64,000 nt of DNA from JAFGBI01 sp964454025 (GTDB taxonomy: Bacteria > Myxococcota_A > Polyangia > Polyangiales > Polyangiaceae). Shown in pieces: positions 34,314 to 44,382 of this stretch. The position numbers and the translations under genes are program-made. The notes beneath the pieces are model-generated. The model searched no databases. It was not told the origin of the DNA and saw only the letters and a program-made list of their open reading frames with translations. The stretch's first letter is position 1. Each line of letters opens with the position of its first letter. The DNA lies in NCBI GenBank assembly GCA_964454025.1, contig CAYVRP010000027.1, positions 13,998 through 77,997 of the forward strand. The letters are read 5' to 3'.

Positions 34314-35807
34314 TCAGGCTCGCGGCAGCGAGCGGCTGAGCATCATGCCGGCGTTCTGACCGGAGAGGATCACCATGCAGGTGCCCCCGCCCGGGTTCAC
34401 GCTGCCGCCGGCGAAGTAGAGGTTCGCGTAGAGCTCGCTCCGCTGCGGCGCCTTCAGGCTGTAGTTCTTGCGCCAGTGGTTGAGGGTGCCGTAGATGGCG
34501 CCGCGGTTCGAGTAGTAGAGCCGCTCGATGTCCTCGGGGACCAGCATGTCCTCGACGACGACGTGGCGCCGCAGGCCCACGAGCCCCATCCGCTCGAGCT
34601 TGTCGATCACGCGGTCACGCAGGGCCTCGTAGTCCTGGCGGGTGAAGGGTGGATCCTGCACGCAGGGGATGTGCGGCAGCGCCTTGATGATGGAGTGCCC
34701 CGGCGGCGCGAGCCCCGGTTCGGTCTTGGTGGGACAGACCAGGTAGATGTGCGGGTCCTCGGGCAGCTGGTGGCGCCGGTGAATGGTGTGGCAGAAGCGC
34801 TCGGCGTCCGCCGAGTAGAAGAAATTGTGGTGCAAGAGCTGCGGGTAATCGTGCCGGATGCCGAGGTGCAGCACGAGCCCCGACGCCGCCGGCTCGAAGC
34901 GTTTCCGGTAGCCCGGCAGGAGCGAGCGCCCCTCGGGGAGCAGCCGCTCGTAGGTGGGGATGACCTCCATGTTGGAAACGACCGCGTCCGCGGCGAGGCG
35001 GGTCCCGTCCCCGAGCGTGACGCCGGTGACGCGGCGCCCTTCGCTGGTGATGGACGTGACCTCCGTCCCCAGCCGCACCACGACGCCGAGCTCGTCCATC
35101 AGGCGAGCGTAGGCGCGCGCGAGGTTGTACATCCCGCCCTCGACGTACCAGAGCCCGTAGCCGAGCTGCGAGTACGCCAGCAGGTTCATCATCCCCGGCG
35201 AGTCGTAGGGAGAGGAGCCGACGTACTTGCTGAAGAAGGCGAGCATGTCCCGGAGGTGCGGCTCGGTGACGTGGCGCGTCACGCCCTGGTACATGGTGCT
35301 GACGAAGGCCCGATCCGCGAGCTCCGCCACGTCGCTGCGCCGCAGGATGTCGGCGACGGTCTGCGACGCGGGCTCGAGGTAGGCGCGCTCCGAGAACCGC
35401 CACAGCCGCCGGGAGTGCTCGAGGAAGCTGAAGTATCCATCCGCGCCGGCGCCGAGCCGCTCGAGCTCGCGCTCCATCAACCGGAGATCGGAGCAGAGGT
35501 CGAGGCGGGTGCCGTCGGGGTAGAACCCGCGCCACTGCGGGTCGAGAGCCCGGAGAGTGACGTAGTCCTCCATCCGGACGCCGGCGCGATCGAAGACGCG
35601 GCGGAAGAGGTGGGGCAAGATGATGATGGAGGGCCCGAGGTCGAAGCTGAACCCCTCCTTGACGAGCACGTTCAGCTTGCCGCCGATCCGCTCGTTCTTC
35701 TCCAGCACCTGGACGTCGAAGCCCTCGGTGGCGAGGGTGATCGCGGCAGCGATGCCCCCCAGCCCGGCGCCGATGACGATGACGCTCTGGTTCCGCCGGG
35801 TCCTCAT
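34314..35807 (-). CDS. CrtI-like FAD enzyme, probable carotenoid terminal oxidase (CrtP/CrtNb-like)
   Basis: 497 residues. FAD motif VIGAGLGGIAAAITLATEG, then EKNERIGGKLNVL and SFDLGPSIIILP. The C-terminal motif is altered to YFAGGSVNPGGGTCMVILSGQNAG. The HPG to NPGGG change and the following TSGQ-like end resemble CrtP/CrtNb oxygenases that turn the terminal methyl of C30 or C40 carotenoids into an aldehyde, rather than true desaturases. The aldehyde dehydrogenase immediately upstream in the operon supports that reading, as in staphyloxanthin-type pathways where CrtN, CrtP and AldH act in order. The assignment is by motif and context. Confidence 0.85.
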   Translation of the reverse strand: MRTRRNQSVIVIGAGLGGIAAAITLATEGFDVQVLEKNERIGGKLNVLVKEGFSFDLGPSIIILPHLFRRVFDRAGVRMEDYVTLRALDPQWRGFYPDGTRLDLCSDLRLMERELERLGAGADGYFSFLEHSRRLWRFSERAYLEPASQTVADILRRSDVAELADRAFVSTMYQGVTRHVTEPHLRDMLAFFSKYVGSSPYDSPGMMNLLAYSQLGYGLWYVEGGMYNLARAYARLMDELGVVVRLGTEVTSITSEGRRVTGVTLGDGTRLAADAVVSNMEVIPTYERLLPEGRSLLPGYRKRFEPAASGLVLHLGIRHDYPQLLHHNFFYSADAERFCHTIHRRHQLPEDPHIYLVCPTKTEPGLAPPGHSIIKALPHIPCVQDPPFTRQDYEALRDRVIDKLERMGLVGLRRHVVVEDMLVPEDIERLYYSNRGAIYGTLNHWRKNYSLKAPQRSELYANLYFAGGSVNPGGGTCMVILSGQNAGMMLSRSLPRA

Positions 35808-35903
35808 GGCCCCCCCTTCTACCAGCGGTCCCGCGGGACGTCACCGTGCCGGTGCCGGACCTCGGCCGCGGCGTGGCGTCTCCGGGGAGGAGGGCGAGCC
35901 GGC

Positions 35904-37460
<1,557 letters not shown>

Positions 37461-37577
37461 CGCCCACCTCTCTCGGCCCCGCTCATAACACGGTCCCGCC
37501 CGCCCCGGGGCGTGCCCCGCGCCCCGGGCCTCGGGAGCGTTGGGTCCGGGACGGGGCGTGCACTAGGATGCCCGCCC

Positions 37578-39146
37578 ATGAGCAGCGTGATGGGGCAGCT
37601 CTTCCTTGCGTACTCCCGGCAGCGGATGCGGCGGATCGCGCAGTGGATGGCGAACCCGGCCGCGGAGCAGGCGTCCCTGCTCGCGCACCTCGCGCGCCGG
37701 GGGGCGGCGACCCGGTTCGGCCGGGATCACGACCTGGGCGCCGTGCGGTCGGTGGCGGACTACCAGGCGCGGGTCCCGCTGCGCAGATTCCACGAGCTCG
37801 AACCCTACTGGGCGCGGCTCCGCGCCGGCGAGCGCGCCGTGACCTGGCCGGGGCGGATCCGGCTCTTCGCCGTGACCTCCGGGAGCACCGGGCAGCCCAA
37901 GTACGTACCCGTCTCCGAGGAGGGGCTCAGGGGCTTCCTCCTCGCGGGGCGCGACATCCTCTCGCACTACATCGTCAACACGCGAGACGTCGCTCATTTC
38001 CGCGGCAAGTTCCTCTACCTCGGCGGGAGCCGGGAGCCTACCCCGGGGCCGAACGGCGTGGTGAACGGCGATCTCAGCGGCATCGTCGCGGAGCAGACGC
38101 CGTGGGTCTACCGCCCCTTCCGGCTGCCCACCCCCCGCGTGCATCTGGTCCCGGACTGGGAAGCCAAGCTCGATGCCGTGGCCGACGAGGCCTGGAACGC
38201 GGACGTGCGGGGGGTGAGCGGGATCCCGTCCTGGCTGGTGGCGCTGTTCGAGCGCGTGCTGGAGCGGCGCCGCGCGGCCGGGCTCCCGGCGAGCTGCATC
38301 GCGGACGCCTGGCCGAACCTCACCCTGGTCGTCCACGGGGGCGTCAGCTTCGAGCCCTACCGGGGCCTGTTCCAGCAGCTCATCGGCCGGCCCTTCTACG
38401 GCCTCGAGGTCTACCTCGGCTCCGAGGGGTTCCTCGCCATCCAGGATCAGGCGGGGAGCCCCGACCTGGCGCTCCGCATGGACGCGGGGATCTTCCACGA
38501 GTTCGTCCCGGTCGAGGCGCTGGGCTCCGAGCGCCCGCCGCGGCACTGGGCGGGAACGGTCGAGACGGGGGTGGAGTACGCGATCGCCGTGACCACGGCC
38601 AGCGGCCTCTGGGGGTCGCTGATCGGCGACACGGTGCGATTCACCTCGCTGCGGCCGCACCGCCTCCGCTTCGCCGGGCGCACCGAGCAATTCCTGAGCG
38701 CCTTCGGCGAGCACCTGCGCGACGTGGACGTGGAGGCGGCGGTGGTGGTCGCCTGCGAGCAGACGGGGGCGCGAATCGCCGAGTTCCACGTGGCGCCCAT
38801 CTACCCGAGCGCCGACTCCCGGAGACGCGGGCATCAGTGGTTCGTCGAGCTCGACCTGCCGCCCCCCGACCCGGACGCCTTCGTCCGCGCGCTGGACACC
38901 GCGCTCCAGCGCCGCAACGTGGACTACGAGGAGCACCGCCGTCACGACGCGGACCTCCCGCTGCCCGAGCTCTGCCCGGTCCCCCCGGGGACCTTCTACG
39001 CCGCCATGCGGCGGCTCGGGCGGATCGGCGGGCAGTACAAGGTCCCCCACGTGCAGAACGACCGCCACTTCGCGGAGCTGTTGCTGGAGGTGGTCCGCGC
39101 CGGCGTGCCCGATGGGGGCACCCCGCGACCGGAGGGGCACCGGTAG
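37578..39146 (+). CDS. GH3-family acyl-adenylating enzyme
   Basis: 522 residues. GH3 (auxin-responsive) proteins adenylate a carboxylic acid and conjugate it to an amine; in plants the acids are jasmonate or indoleacetate. Visible motifs: the phosphate loop VTSGSTGQPKYVPVSE, LYLGGSREP, the YLGSEGFLAIQD adenylation motif and GLWGSLIGDTVRFTSLRPHRLRFAGR. The C-terminal mobile domain is present (GGQYKVPHVQNDR). The ATG at 37578 has AGGA 9 bp upstream; the very long frame before it is antisense to the carotenoid genes and is not part of this protein. Divergent placement next to a carotenoid-acid-forming operon suggests, as inference, that an apocarotenoid acid is the substrate. Confidence 0.93.
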   Translation: MSSVMGQLFLAYSRQRMRRIAQWMANPAAEQASLLAHLARRGAATRFGRDHDLGAVRSVADYQARVPLRRFHELEPYWARLRAGERAVTWPGRIRLFAVTSGSTGQPKYVPVSEEGLRGFLLAGRDILSHYIVNTRDVAHFRGKFLYLGGSREPTPGPNGVVNGDLSGIVAEQTPWVYRPFRLPTPRVHLVPDWEAKLDAVADEAWNADVRGVSGIPSWLVALFERVLERRRAAGLPASCIADAWPNLTLVVHGGVSFEPYRGLFQQLIGRPFYGLEVYLGSEGFLAIQDQAGSPDLALRMDAGIFHEFVPVEALGSERPPRHWAGTVETGVEYAIAVTTASGLWGSLIGDTVRFTSLRPHRLRFAGRTEQFLSAFGEHLRDVDVEAAVVVACEQTGARIAEFHVAPIYPSADSRRRGHQWFVELDLPPPDPDAFVRALDTALQRRNVDYEEHRRHDADLPLPELCPVPPGTFYAAMRRLGRIGGQYKVPHVQNDRHFAELLLEVVRAGVPDGGTPRPEGHR

Positions 39147-39184
39147 CTTTCCCGCGGGACGCGGACGGGCGAACATCCCGGGGG

Positions 39185-39523
39185 ATGCCCCACAGCTCAT
39201 ACTTCTTCATGGCCGCGGCCATCCTCTCGGAGGTGGGCGCGACGACCGCCCTCAAGGCAACGGAGGGCTTCACTCGGCTCTGGCCCACCCTCCTCAGCCT
39301 CGCCGGCTACGGTGCGGCCTTCTACTGCCTGTCGCGGACGATGGATCACATCCCCGTGGGCGTGACCTACGCGGTCTGGGCGGGGGCAGGCCTGGTGCTG
39401 ATCACGCTGTTCGCCTGGGCCCTCTACGGCCAGCGCCCGGATCTGCCCGCCGTGCTGGGCATGGCCTGCATCGGCGCCGGGATCATCGTGATGGGGCTGT
39501 TCAGCAGCTCCTTCGCCCATTGA
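39185..39523 (+). CDS. small multidrug resistance (EmrE-type) exporter
   Basis: 112 residues with four membrane helices. The essential Glu is in helix 1 (FFMAAAILSEVGATTALK, about residue 15) and GVTYAVWAGAGLVLIT is the family signature of helix 3; length matches EmrE/QacE exactly. Such dimers exchange protons for quaternary amines or lipophilic cations. The start at 39185 lies 38 bp after the GH3 stop, so the two may be co-transcribed; export of a conjugate made by the GH3 enzyme is possible but speculative. Guanidinium-exporting Gdx relatives cannot be excluded by eye. Confidence 0.93.
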   Translation: MPHSSYFFMAAAILSEVGATTALKATEGFTRLWPTLLSLAGYGAAFYCLSRTMDHIPVGVTYAVWAGAGLVLITLFAWALYGQRPDLPAVLGMACIGAGIIVMGLFSSSFAH

Positions 39524-39650
39524 CTCCCCACCCCACCAGGCTATCGGCTGGTCGGTCGGCACTCGAGTTTCTGCTCGTCCGGTGCGGGCTCTCCAGGCAG
39601 GAATTCTCGCGAGACAGCCGTTGACAGCCGCGTCAGCCATGTTCAACCTC

Positions 39651-39664
39651 ACCTTACGTAAGGT
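39651..39664. promoter_or_regulatory. 14-bp perfect palindrome, probable operator
   Basis: ACCTTACGTAAGGT is a perfect inverted repeat 12 bp before the DUF2141 gene start and 25 bp after TTGACA (39621-39626), a candidate -35 box. Its AT-rich core is unusual here. Position suggests a repressor or activator site controlling the DUF2141-wrbA group. Confidence 0.6.
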
Positions 39665-39676
39665 AAGGACGGGGCC

Positions 39677-40120
39677 ATGGTACGAAGGGCAGCGGCAGGG
39701 GCGATGGTGGCGGCAGCTCTGGGGTTCTCGACCGGAGCCGGGGCCGAGCCGGCGGGAGCGGTGGCGATCGAGGTGGGCGGGCTGAAAGGCGAACGAGGCG
39801 AGGTCGTCTGCGCCCTCTTCGATCGAGCCGAGGCGTTCCCGAGCGAGTCGGGCGCGCGCGCCGGGCGCTACTCACCGATCGCGGAGAGCAAGGCGGTGTG
39901 CACCTTCGAGGGCCTCCCGGCGGGGCGCTACGCGGCGGCGGTGTTTCACGACGAGGACGGGGACCGGCACCTTCGCACGGTCCTCGGCGTCCCGCGAGAG
40001 GGCTACGGGTTCTCGAACGGGGCCAAGGCGGGGACCTTCGGGCCGCCGAAGTTCGCGGCGGCCGCCTTCGAGTTCGACGGCAAGTCCAAGCGGATCGCGG
40101 TCCGCATACAGTACCCGTGA
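39677..40120 (+). CDS. exported DUF2141 protein
   Basis: 147 residues. Signal peptide (GAMVVAAALGFSTGAGA region, cleavage near residue 23). The mature domain is a DUF2141 beta-sandwich: GGLKGERGEVVCALFDRAEAF, CTFEGLPAGRYAAAVFHDEDGD, VPREGYGFSNGAKAGTFGPP. Function of the family is unknown; the fold resembles small secreted or surface proteins. It is followed by wrbA and a near-copy without a signal (40903-41298); about two thirds of residues match between the two copies by eye. The palindrome at 39651-39664 probably controls it. Confidence 0.9.
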   Translation: MVRRAAAGAMVAAALGFSTGAGAEPAGAVAIEVGGLKGERGEVVCALFDRAEAFPSESGARAGRYSPIAESKAVCTFEGLPAGRYAAAVFHDEDGDRHLRTVLGVPREGYGFSNGAKAGTFGPPKFAAAAFEFDGKSKRIAVRIQYP

Positions 40121-40244
40121 GCGGGAACGGCTCGCGCCGCCGAGGCGCGGCGGGCCGGGAGACGCCCACGGTTCTCGAGTCAGGGGCGGCCGTCGGCGCG
40201 ACCGAAGGCCAGCCGCGGCGAAGCATGAGAGAGAGGAGACGACC

Positions 40245-40844
40245 ATGGCGAACATAGCAGTCATCTACTACTCGGCGACCGGGACCAACCACGCCCTCGC
40301 CCAGGCGGTCGGCGAAGGGGCGGCAGCGGCGGGCGCGGACGTGCGCGTGCGCCTCGTCGGGGAGACGTTGCCGCCGGAGGTGGTGGCCAAGAACCCGGCA
40401 TGGCAGGCGTTCGTGGAGAAGACGAAGGACCTCCCCAAGGCTTCGCTCGACGACCTCGAGTGGGCAGATGGCGTGGTGTTCGGCACTCCGACCCGCTTCG
40501 GCAACGTGGCGGCGCAGCTCAAGAGCTTCATCGATTCCGCCGGGGGCCTTTGGTTCTCGGGCAAGCTCGCCAACAAGGTCTACTCGGGGTTCACCTCGGC
40601 GCAGAACCTCCACGGCGGCAACGAGGCGACGCTGCTCGCGCTCTATCAGACCATTCACCACTTCGGCGGCGTCATCGCCTCGCCGGGCTACACGGATCCG
40701 GCGGTCTTCGCGAGCGGCGGCAACCCCTACGGCGTGAGCCACGCGACGGGCCCCGACGGCGCCCCGCCGACCGAGCAGGTGCTGACCACCGCGCGCTACC
40801 TCGGCCGCCGCGTCGCCGAGCTCGCGGCCAAGCTCCGCGGCTAG
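40245..40844 (+). CDS. wrbA: NAD(P)H:quinone oxidoreductase, WrbA type
   Basis: 199 residues. Flavodoxin-like FMN loop IAVIYYSATGTNHALAQAV, then GVVFGTPTRFGNVAAQLKSFID and KVYSGFTSAQNLHGGNEATLL, FASGGNPYGVSHATG: the WrbA signature. It reduces quinones by two electrons with FMN, avoiding semiquinone radicals, and acts in oxidative-stress defence as a cytoplasmic tetramer. GAGAGAGGAG precedes the ATG. It lies between two DUF2141 genes with a glutathione peroxidase after them, which together look like a stress-defence group. Confidence 0.96.
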   Translation: MANIAVIYYSATGTNHALAQAVGEGAAAAGADVRVRLVGETLPPEVVAKNPAWQAFVEKTKDLPKASLDDLEWADGVVFGTPTRFGNVAAQLKSFIDSAGGLWFSGKLANKVYSGFTSAQNLHGGNEATLLALYQTIHHFGGVIASPGYTDPAVFASGGNPYGVSHATGPDGAPPTEQVLTTARYLGRRVAELAAKLRG

Positions 40845-40902
40845 CCGGGGCTCACCCGGCCGGTGGCGCGCGGCCCCAGCCGGGAGCGAGTATCCTCGAG
40901 CC

Positions 40903-41298
40903 ATGAGCCCGAAGGAGAGCATCCAGGTCATGGGGACCATAGAGGTGGAATGCGTGGACCTGCGGTACGACCGGGGTGAGGTGGTCTGTGCCCTGTACGA
41001 CCGGGCGGAGTCCTTCCCGCGCGAGAGCGGCGTACGGGCGGGTGCCTACTCGAGCATCGCGGGCGGGCGAGCCCTCTGTCGCTTCGAGGGCATCCCGGCG
41101 GGGCGCTACGCCGTCGCGGCCTTCCACGACGAGGACGGTGACCGCAAGCTGCGGACCGTGCTCGGGATCCCCCGAGAGGGATACGGCTTCTCCAACGACG
41201 CGCGGCCCGGCAACTTCGGCCCCCCCAAGTTCGCCGCCGCCGCCTTCGACTTCGACGGGACCACGACCCGCGTGACCGTGCGGATCCACTACCCCTGA
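40903..41298 (+). CDS. DUF2141 protein without signal peptide
   Basis: 131 residues, closely similar to the exported DUF2141 protein at 39677-40120 (GEVVCALYDRAESFP, RFEGIPAGRYAVAAFHDEDGD, IPREGYGFSNDARPGNFGPP) but with a charged start (SPKESIQVMG) and no hydrophobic leader. A second ATG at 40930 gives an even shorter form, also without leader. The family is normally exported, so a cytoplasmic version is odd. It most likely arose by local duplication around wrbA. It may be secreted by another route, act inside the cell, or have lost its signal. Confidence 0.85.
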   Translation: MSPKESIQVMGTIEVECVDLRYDRGEVVCALYDRAESFPRESGVRAGAYSSIAGGRALCRFEGIPAGRYAVAAFHDEDGDRKLRTVLGIPREGYGFSNDARPGNFGPPKFAAAAFDFDGTTTRVTVRIHYP

Positions 41299-41350
41299 GG
41301 CGACGCGCCGCGACGGTCTGCGCCGCCGCCACCGAGGAGCCACGACGAAG

Positions 41351-41851
41351 ATGGCCGACTCCAGCCCCGCTCTGTACGACATCCCACTGGTGACCCTGGA
41401 GGGCGCCCACACGACGCTGGGCGCGTACCGGGGCCAGGTGCTCCTCATCGTCAACGTCGCCAGCCGCTGCGGCTTCACGCCGCAGTACGCGGGGCTCGAG
41501 GCGCTCCAGCGCCGGTTCTGGCCGCGCGGGTTCACCGTCCTCGGCTTCCCCTGCAACCAGTTCGCCGGGCAGGAGCCCGGCGACGCGGCGGAGATCCGCG
41601 AGTTCTGCACCCTGAAGTACGACGTGACCTTCCCGCTCTTCGCCAAGATCGACGTCAACGGGGAGCGCGCGCACCCGCTCTACCGGGCGCTCAAGGCGCG
41701 CGCGAAGGGCCTGCTCGGCACCGAGGCCATCAAGTGGAACTTCACCAAGTTCCTGGTCGGCCGCGACGGGGAGAGCGTGGAGCGGTTCGCCCCTAGCGTG
41801 GCACCGGAGGCGCTCGCCGAACGGATCGAGGCGCTGCTCGGACCAGCCTGA
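41351..41851 (+). CDS. glutathione peroxidase (thiol peroxidase of the GPx family)
   Basis: 166 residues. The peroxidatic Cys is in VNVASRCGFTPQY (Cys, not selenocysteine), the family signature GFPCNQFAGQEPG follows, and the catalytic Trp/Asn region is KWNFTKFLV. Bacterial Cys-GPx enzymes usually take electrons from thioredoxin rather than glutathione. It reduces hydrogen and lipid peroxides. Start at 41351 lies 52 bp after the DUF2141 stop, in the same direction, so it is probably co-expressed with wrbA. No signal peptide. Confidence 0.95.
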   Translation: MADSSPALYDIPLVTLEGAHTTLGAYRGQVLLIVNVASRCGFTPQYAGLEALQRRFWPRGFTVLGFPCNQFAGQEPGDAAEIREFCTLKYDVTFPLFAKIDVNGERAHPLYRALKARAKGLLGTEAIKWNFTKFLVGRDGESVERFAPSVAPEALAERIEALLGPA

Positions 41852-41908
41852 CCGCCGCGCCCGGCCCGGCTTGACGCTCGGCGCGCGCAGGCGCGACCAT
41901 GGCCGGCG

Positions 41909-43717
41909 ATGCGCCTGGAGAGCCGCGCGGGGATGCTGAGCGTGCTCTCGGCCTGTGTGGCGCTGTCGCTCGTTCTGAACTTCCCCTATCTCTTCTCCGG
42001 CTACCAGGCGGACGACCTCATCTTCTTCGCCTTGCGCCGGCGTGACCCGCTGCCCTACTCCCGGTGGACGGGCCTCTGGGCGGCCCCCTTCTCGGCCATC
42101 GACGGCTTCCAGGCGCTGTGGTGGGCGGCGCCGGACGTGAACGGCGCGTTCTTCCGCCCGCTCCCCAGTCTGCTCATCGAGGCGGGGATGGCGGTCTTCG
42201 GCACCAACGCCCTGCCGCTCCACCTGCTCGGGATCGTGCTGCACGGGGCCGTCGCGGCGTCGAGCTACGCGCTCCTCACCCGCCTCGGCGGCGAGCCCCG
42301 GCTCGCGCTGCTGGCGGCGCTCTGCTTCCTCGCCTGCGAGGATCACAGCATGGGCGTCGGCTGGATCGCGACCGTCACCGACCTGCTCTGCGCGCTGTTC
42401 GTGAACCTGGCGCTCCTCGCCCACGTCCGCCACCGCGCCGGTGGGGGCGGGGTGTCCCTCGGCGTGTCGCTCGGCTGCCTCCTGGCGGCGCTCGCGTCCA
42501 AGGAGAGCGCGGCCCTGGCGCCGATTGCCGTGTTCCTCCTGGAGGTCCTCTTCCCGGCGACGCTCCCGGCCACGGCGCCCGTCACCCTGCGACCGCGGGC
42601 GCTGTTCCGTGATGCGCTGGCGCGCGCGCGGTGGTGGGGGCCGTCGGCGGCGGTGATGGTCGCCTACCTCGCCTGGTATCGCGCCGCCGGGTTCGGCGTC
42701 AGCGGCCTGATGTACCTGAACCCGATGACGCAGCCGGTGGCCTACGTCAAGAACGTGCTCCTCGGGCTGCCGGTCATGGTCCTCGCCGCGGTCACGCCGG
42801 TGCCCCCGAGCCTCGTGATGTTCCTGCCCGAGACGGGGTTCGGCCTCGCCGGCGCGGGGCTCGTCGTGCTGCTCGTCCTCGCGCTCTCGCTCCGACCGGT
42901 GGCGCGCGAGCCCCTGGTCGCCTGGTGCACCGCGCTCTTCTTCGTCGCGCTCCTGCCCCAGCTCGCCACCCTCCCCTCCGAGCGGCTGCTCTACCTCCCG
43001 ATGGTGTTCGGCGGCCTCGTCCTCGCGCGCCTGCTCGCCACGCTGCCGTGGCTGGGGCGCCTCGTCCTCTCGACGCCGGCCCCGCGCGCGCCGTGGCTCA
43101 CGCGGCTGACCGCCGCCAGCGTCGGGGTGAGCGCGCCGCTGTGCGGGCTGATCCTGTCGGCGGCCTACCCCCCGCTGTTGCGCCGGAGCCTCGACGCCCC
43201 CGCGGAGGAGGTGCGCACGGCGGTGCCCGCGGTCCGCGCCGCCGCGCCGGAGCGGGTGGTGATCACGAACACCTCCGGCTCCTTTCTGACCTTCTACGTC
43301 GCGGACGTCCTCTCCTTCGAGGTCGGGCGGCGGATCCCGGTCACCCTGCTCTCGAGCGCCAACGTCCCCTTCGAGCTCGAGCGCGTGGACGCCCGCACCC
43401 TGATCCTGCGGACCGACGAGCGGGGCTGGATCAGCCACGTCTTCGCCAACCTGGTCCGCACCGAGGCCACCGTCGTGCCGGGCAGCCGCTGGCCGCGACC
43501 CGGGGTCACCGCCGTCGTCGAGGCGGTCACCGCGGACGGGCTCGACGCGCTCGCCGTGCGCTTCACCTTCGACGAGCCGCTGGACGGGGCGCGAACCCTC
43601 CTGCTCGAGTGGGACGGCGCGCGCTTCGTTCCGCTCGACTTCGCCGGGCTGCGGGACGGCGAGCGGCGGGCGCTCGCCCGCCCGAGGTCGCTCGCCGCGC
43701 AGATGATGGGCGAGTAG
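41909..43717 (+). CDS. polytopic membrane protein, GT-C glycosyltransferase-like
   Basis: 602 residues with about ten membrane helices up to residue 430 and a soluble C-terminal domain of about 170. Near the N-terminus, after the first helix, lies FSGYQADDLIFFAL, an acidic D-D pair in the first external loop as in GT-C enzymes (PMT/ArnT-like) that use lipid-linked sugars; GAFFRPLPSLLIEAGMAVFG is also typical. The acceptor is unknown. The C-terminal part (FLTFYVADVLSFEVGRRIPV) is beta-rich. The ATG at 41909 could be replaced by 41933. It stands alone, convergent with the ferritin-like gene. Confidence 0.8.
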   Translation: MRLESRAGMLSVLSACVALSLVLNFPYLFSGYQADDLIFFALRRRDPLPYSRWTGLWAAPFSAIDGFQALWWAAPDVNGAFFRPLPSLLIEAGMAVFGTNALPLHLLGIVLHGAVAASSYALLTRLGGEPRLALLAALCFLACEDHSMGVGWIATVTDLLCALFVNLALLAHVRHRAGGGGVSLGVSLGCLLAALASKESAALAPIAVFLLEVLFPATLPATAPVTLRPRALFRDALARARWWGPSAAVMVAYLAWYRAAGFGVSGLMYLNPMTQPVAYVKNVLLGLPVMVLAAVTPVPPSLVMFLPETGFGLAGAGLVVLLVLALSLRPVAREPLVAWCTALFFVALLPQLATLPSERLLYLPMVFGGLVLARLLATLPWLGRLVLSTPAPRAPWLTRLTAASVGVSAPLCGLILSAAYPPLLRRSLDAPAEEVRTAVPAVRAAAPERVVITNTSGSFLTFYVADVLSFEVGRRIPVTLLSSANVPFELERVDARTLILRTDERGWISHVFANLVRTEATVVPGSRWPRPGVTAVVEAVTADGLDALAVRFTFDEPLDGARTLLLEWDGARFVPLDFAGLRDGERRALARPRSLAAQMMGE

Positions 43718-43750
43718 CCGCGCGCCGCCGCTCAGGGCGGCGCGGCGCGG
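43718..43750. terminator. GC-rich inverted repeat between convergent genes
   Basis: CCGCGCGCCGCC (43718-43729) pairs with GGCGGCGCGGCGCGG (43736-43750) across a 6-bp loop, allowing for a small bulge. It starts at the end of the GT-C gene and overlaps the 3' end of the ferritin-like gene. There is no T-tract on either side, so termination is plausible but not proven. Confidence 0.45.
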
Positions 43751-44184
43751 GGCGAGAGCCGCTCGAGCAGGAGCTCCGCGTGCCCCGCCTCCTGCTCCGC
43801 AAGGCTCGCGAAGAACGAGCGCGACACGCCGCTGAAGAGCTCGCTCACGGCCTGATAGTAGTGGAACGCCTGTCGCTCGGCGTCGACCGCCAGCCGCAGC
43901 ACGGTGGCGAAATCCGCCTCCTCGATCCACGCCCACTCGGGGGCCGTCTCGAACGGCACCGCGCGATCGCCCACGTCGGGGCGCAGATCGAGGGCCAGCG
44001 CGCGGGCGCGCTGCTCGATGCTGCTGGCGTGCGCCTCCTCCATGGCGACGAGCTGCATCAAGAGGGCCGCCACCCGGTCGTCGTGCACCTCCGCGAGCCA
44101 GCGGCGGTAGAACCGGGCCGCGCCCCGCTCGGCCTCGATGGCGTTCCTCACCGCCCGAGCCCACGCCTCCCGATCCGTGCTCAC
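43732..44184 (-). CDS. ferritin-like (rubrerythrin-type) diiron protein
   Basis: 150 residues forming four helices with the metal ligands of a ferritin-like bundle: EAERGAARFYRRW, AMEEAHASSIEQ, DAERQAFHYYQAV and EQEAGHAELL (two Glu-x-x-His pairs plus two single Glu). No rubredoxin-type CxxC tail is present. Such proteins bind two irons and act in peroxide reduction or iron handling. The GTG at 44184 was chosen because upstream sequence is unrelated Arg/Ser-rich DNA. A short 198-bp gap separates it from the divergent diguanylate cyclase gene. Confidence 0.85.
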   Translation of the reverse strand: MSTDREAWARAVRNAIEAERGAARFYRRWLAEVHDDRVAALLMQLVAMEEAHASSIEQRARALALDLRPDVGDRAVPFETAPEWAWIEEADFATVLRLAVDAERQAFHYYQAVSELFSGVSRSFFASLAEQEAGHAELLLERLSPRAAPP

Positions 44185-44382
44185 TCGCTCGCGCTCCCCG
44201 GCCGGGGGCGAGCGTAGCGGAGGTGATCTGCCCCGGGAAGCCGCGCGCGCAGAGGCGGCGACCGGGGCGGCTCGGGCGGCCCCCCCCCGCGCGGGACCGC
44301 GCCTTGATCCCGCACCGGCCCGGTGAGACGCTGAAGGGGGCGAGGTCGCCGCCCCCGGCGGCCCCGGAGGTCGGCGCGACGG

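Noticed and set aside
40928..44164. Minus-strand open frame of about 1078 codons
   Set aside because: It is antisense to the DUF2141, glutathione peroxidase and GT-C genes, which are well supported; its sequence is Arg/Glu/Gly-rich without motifs.
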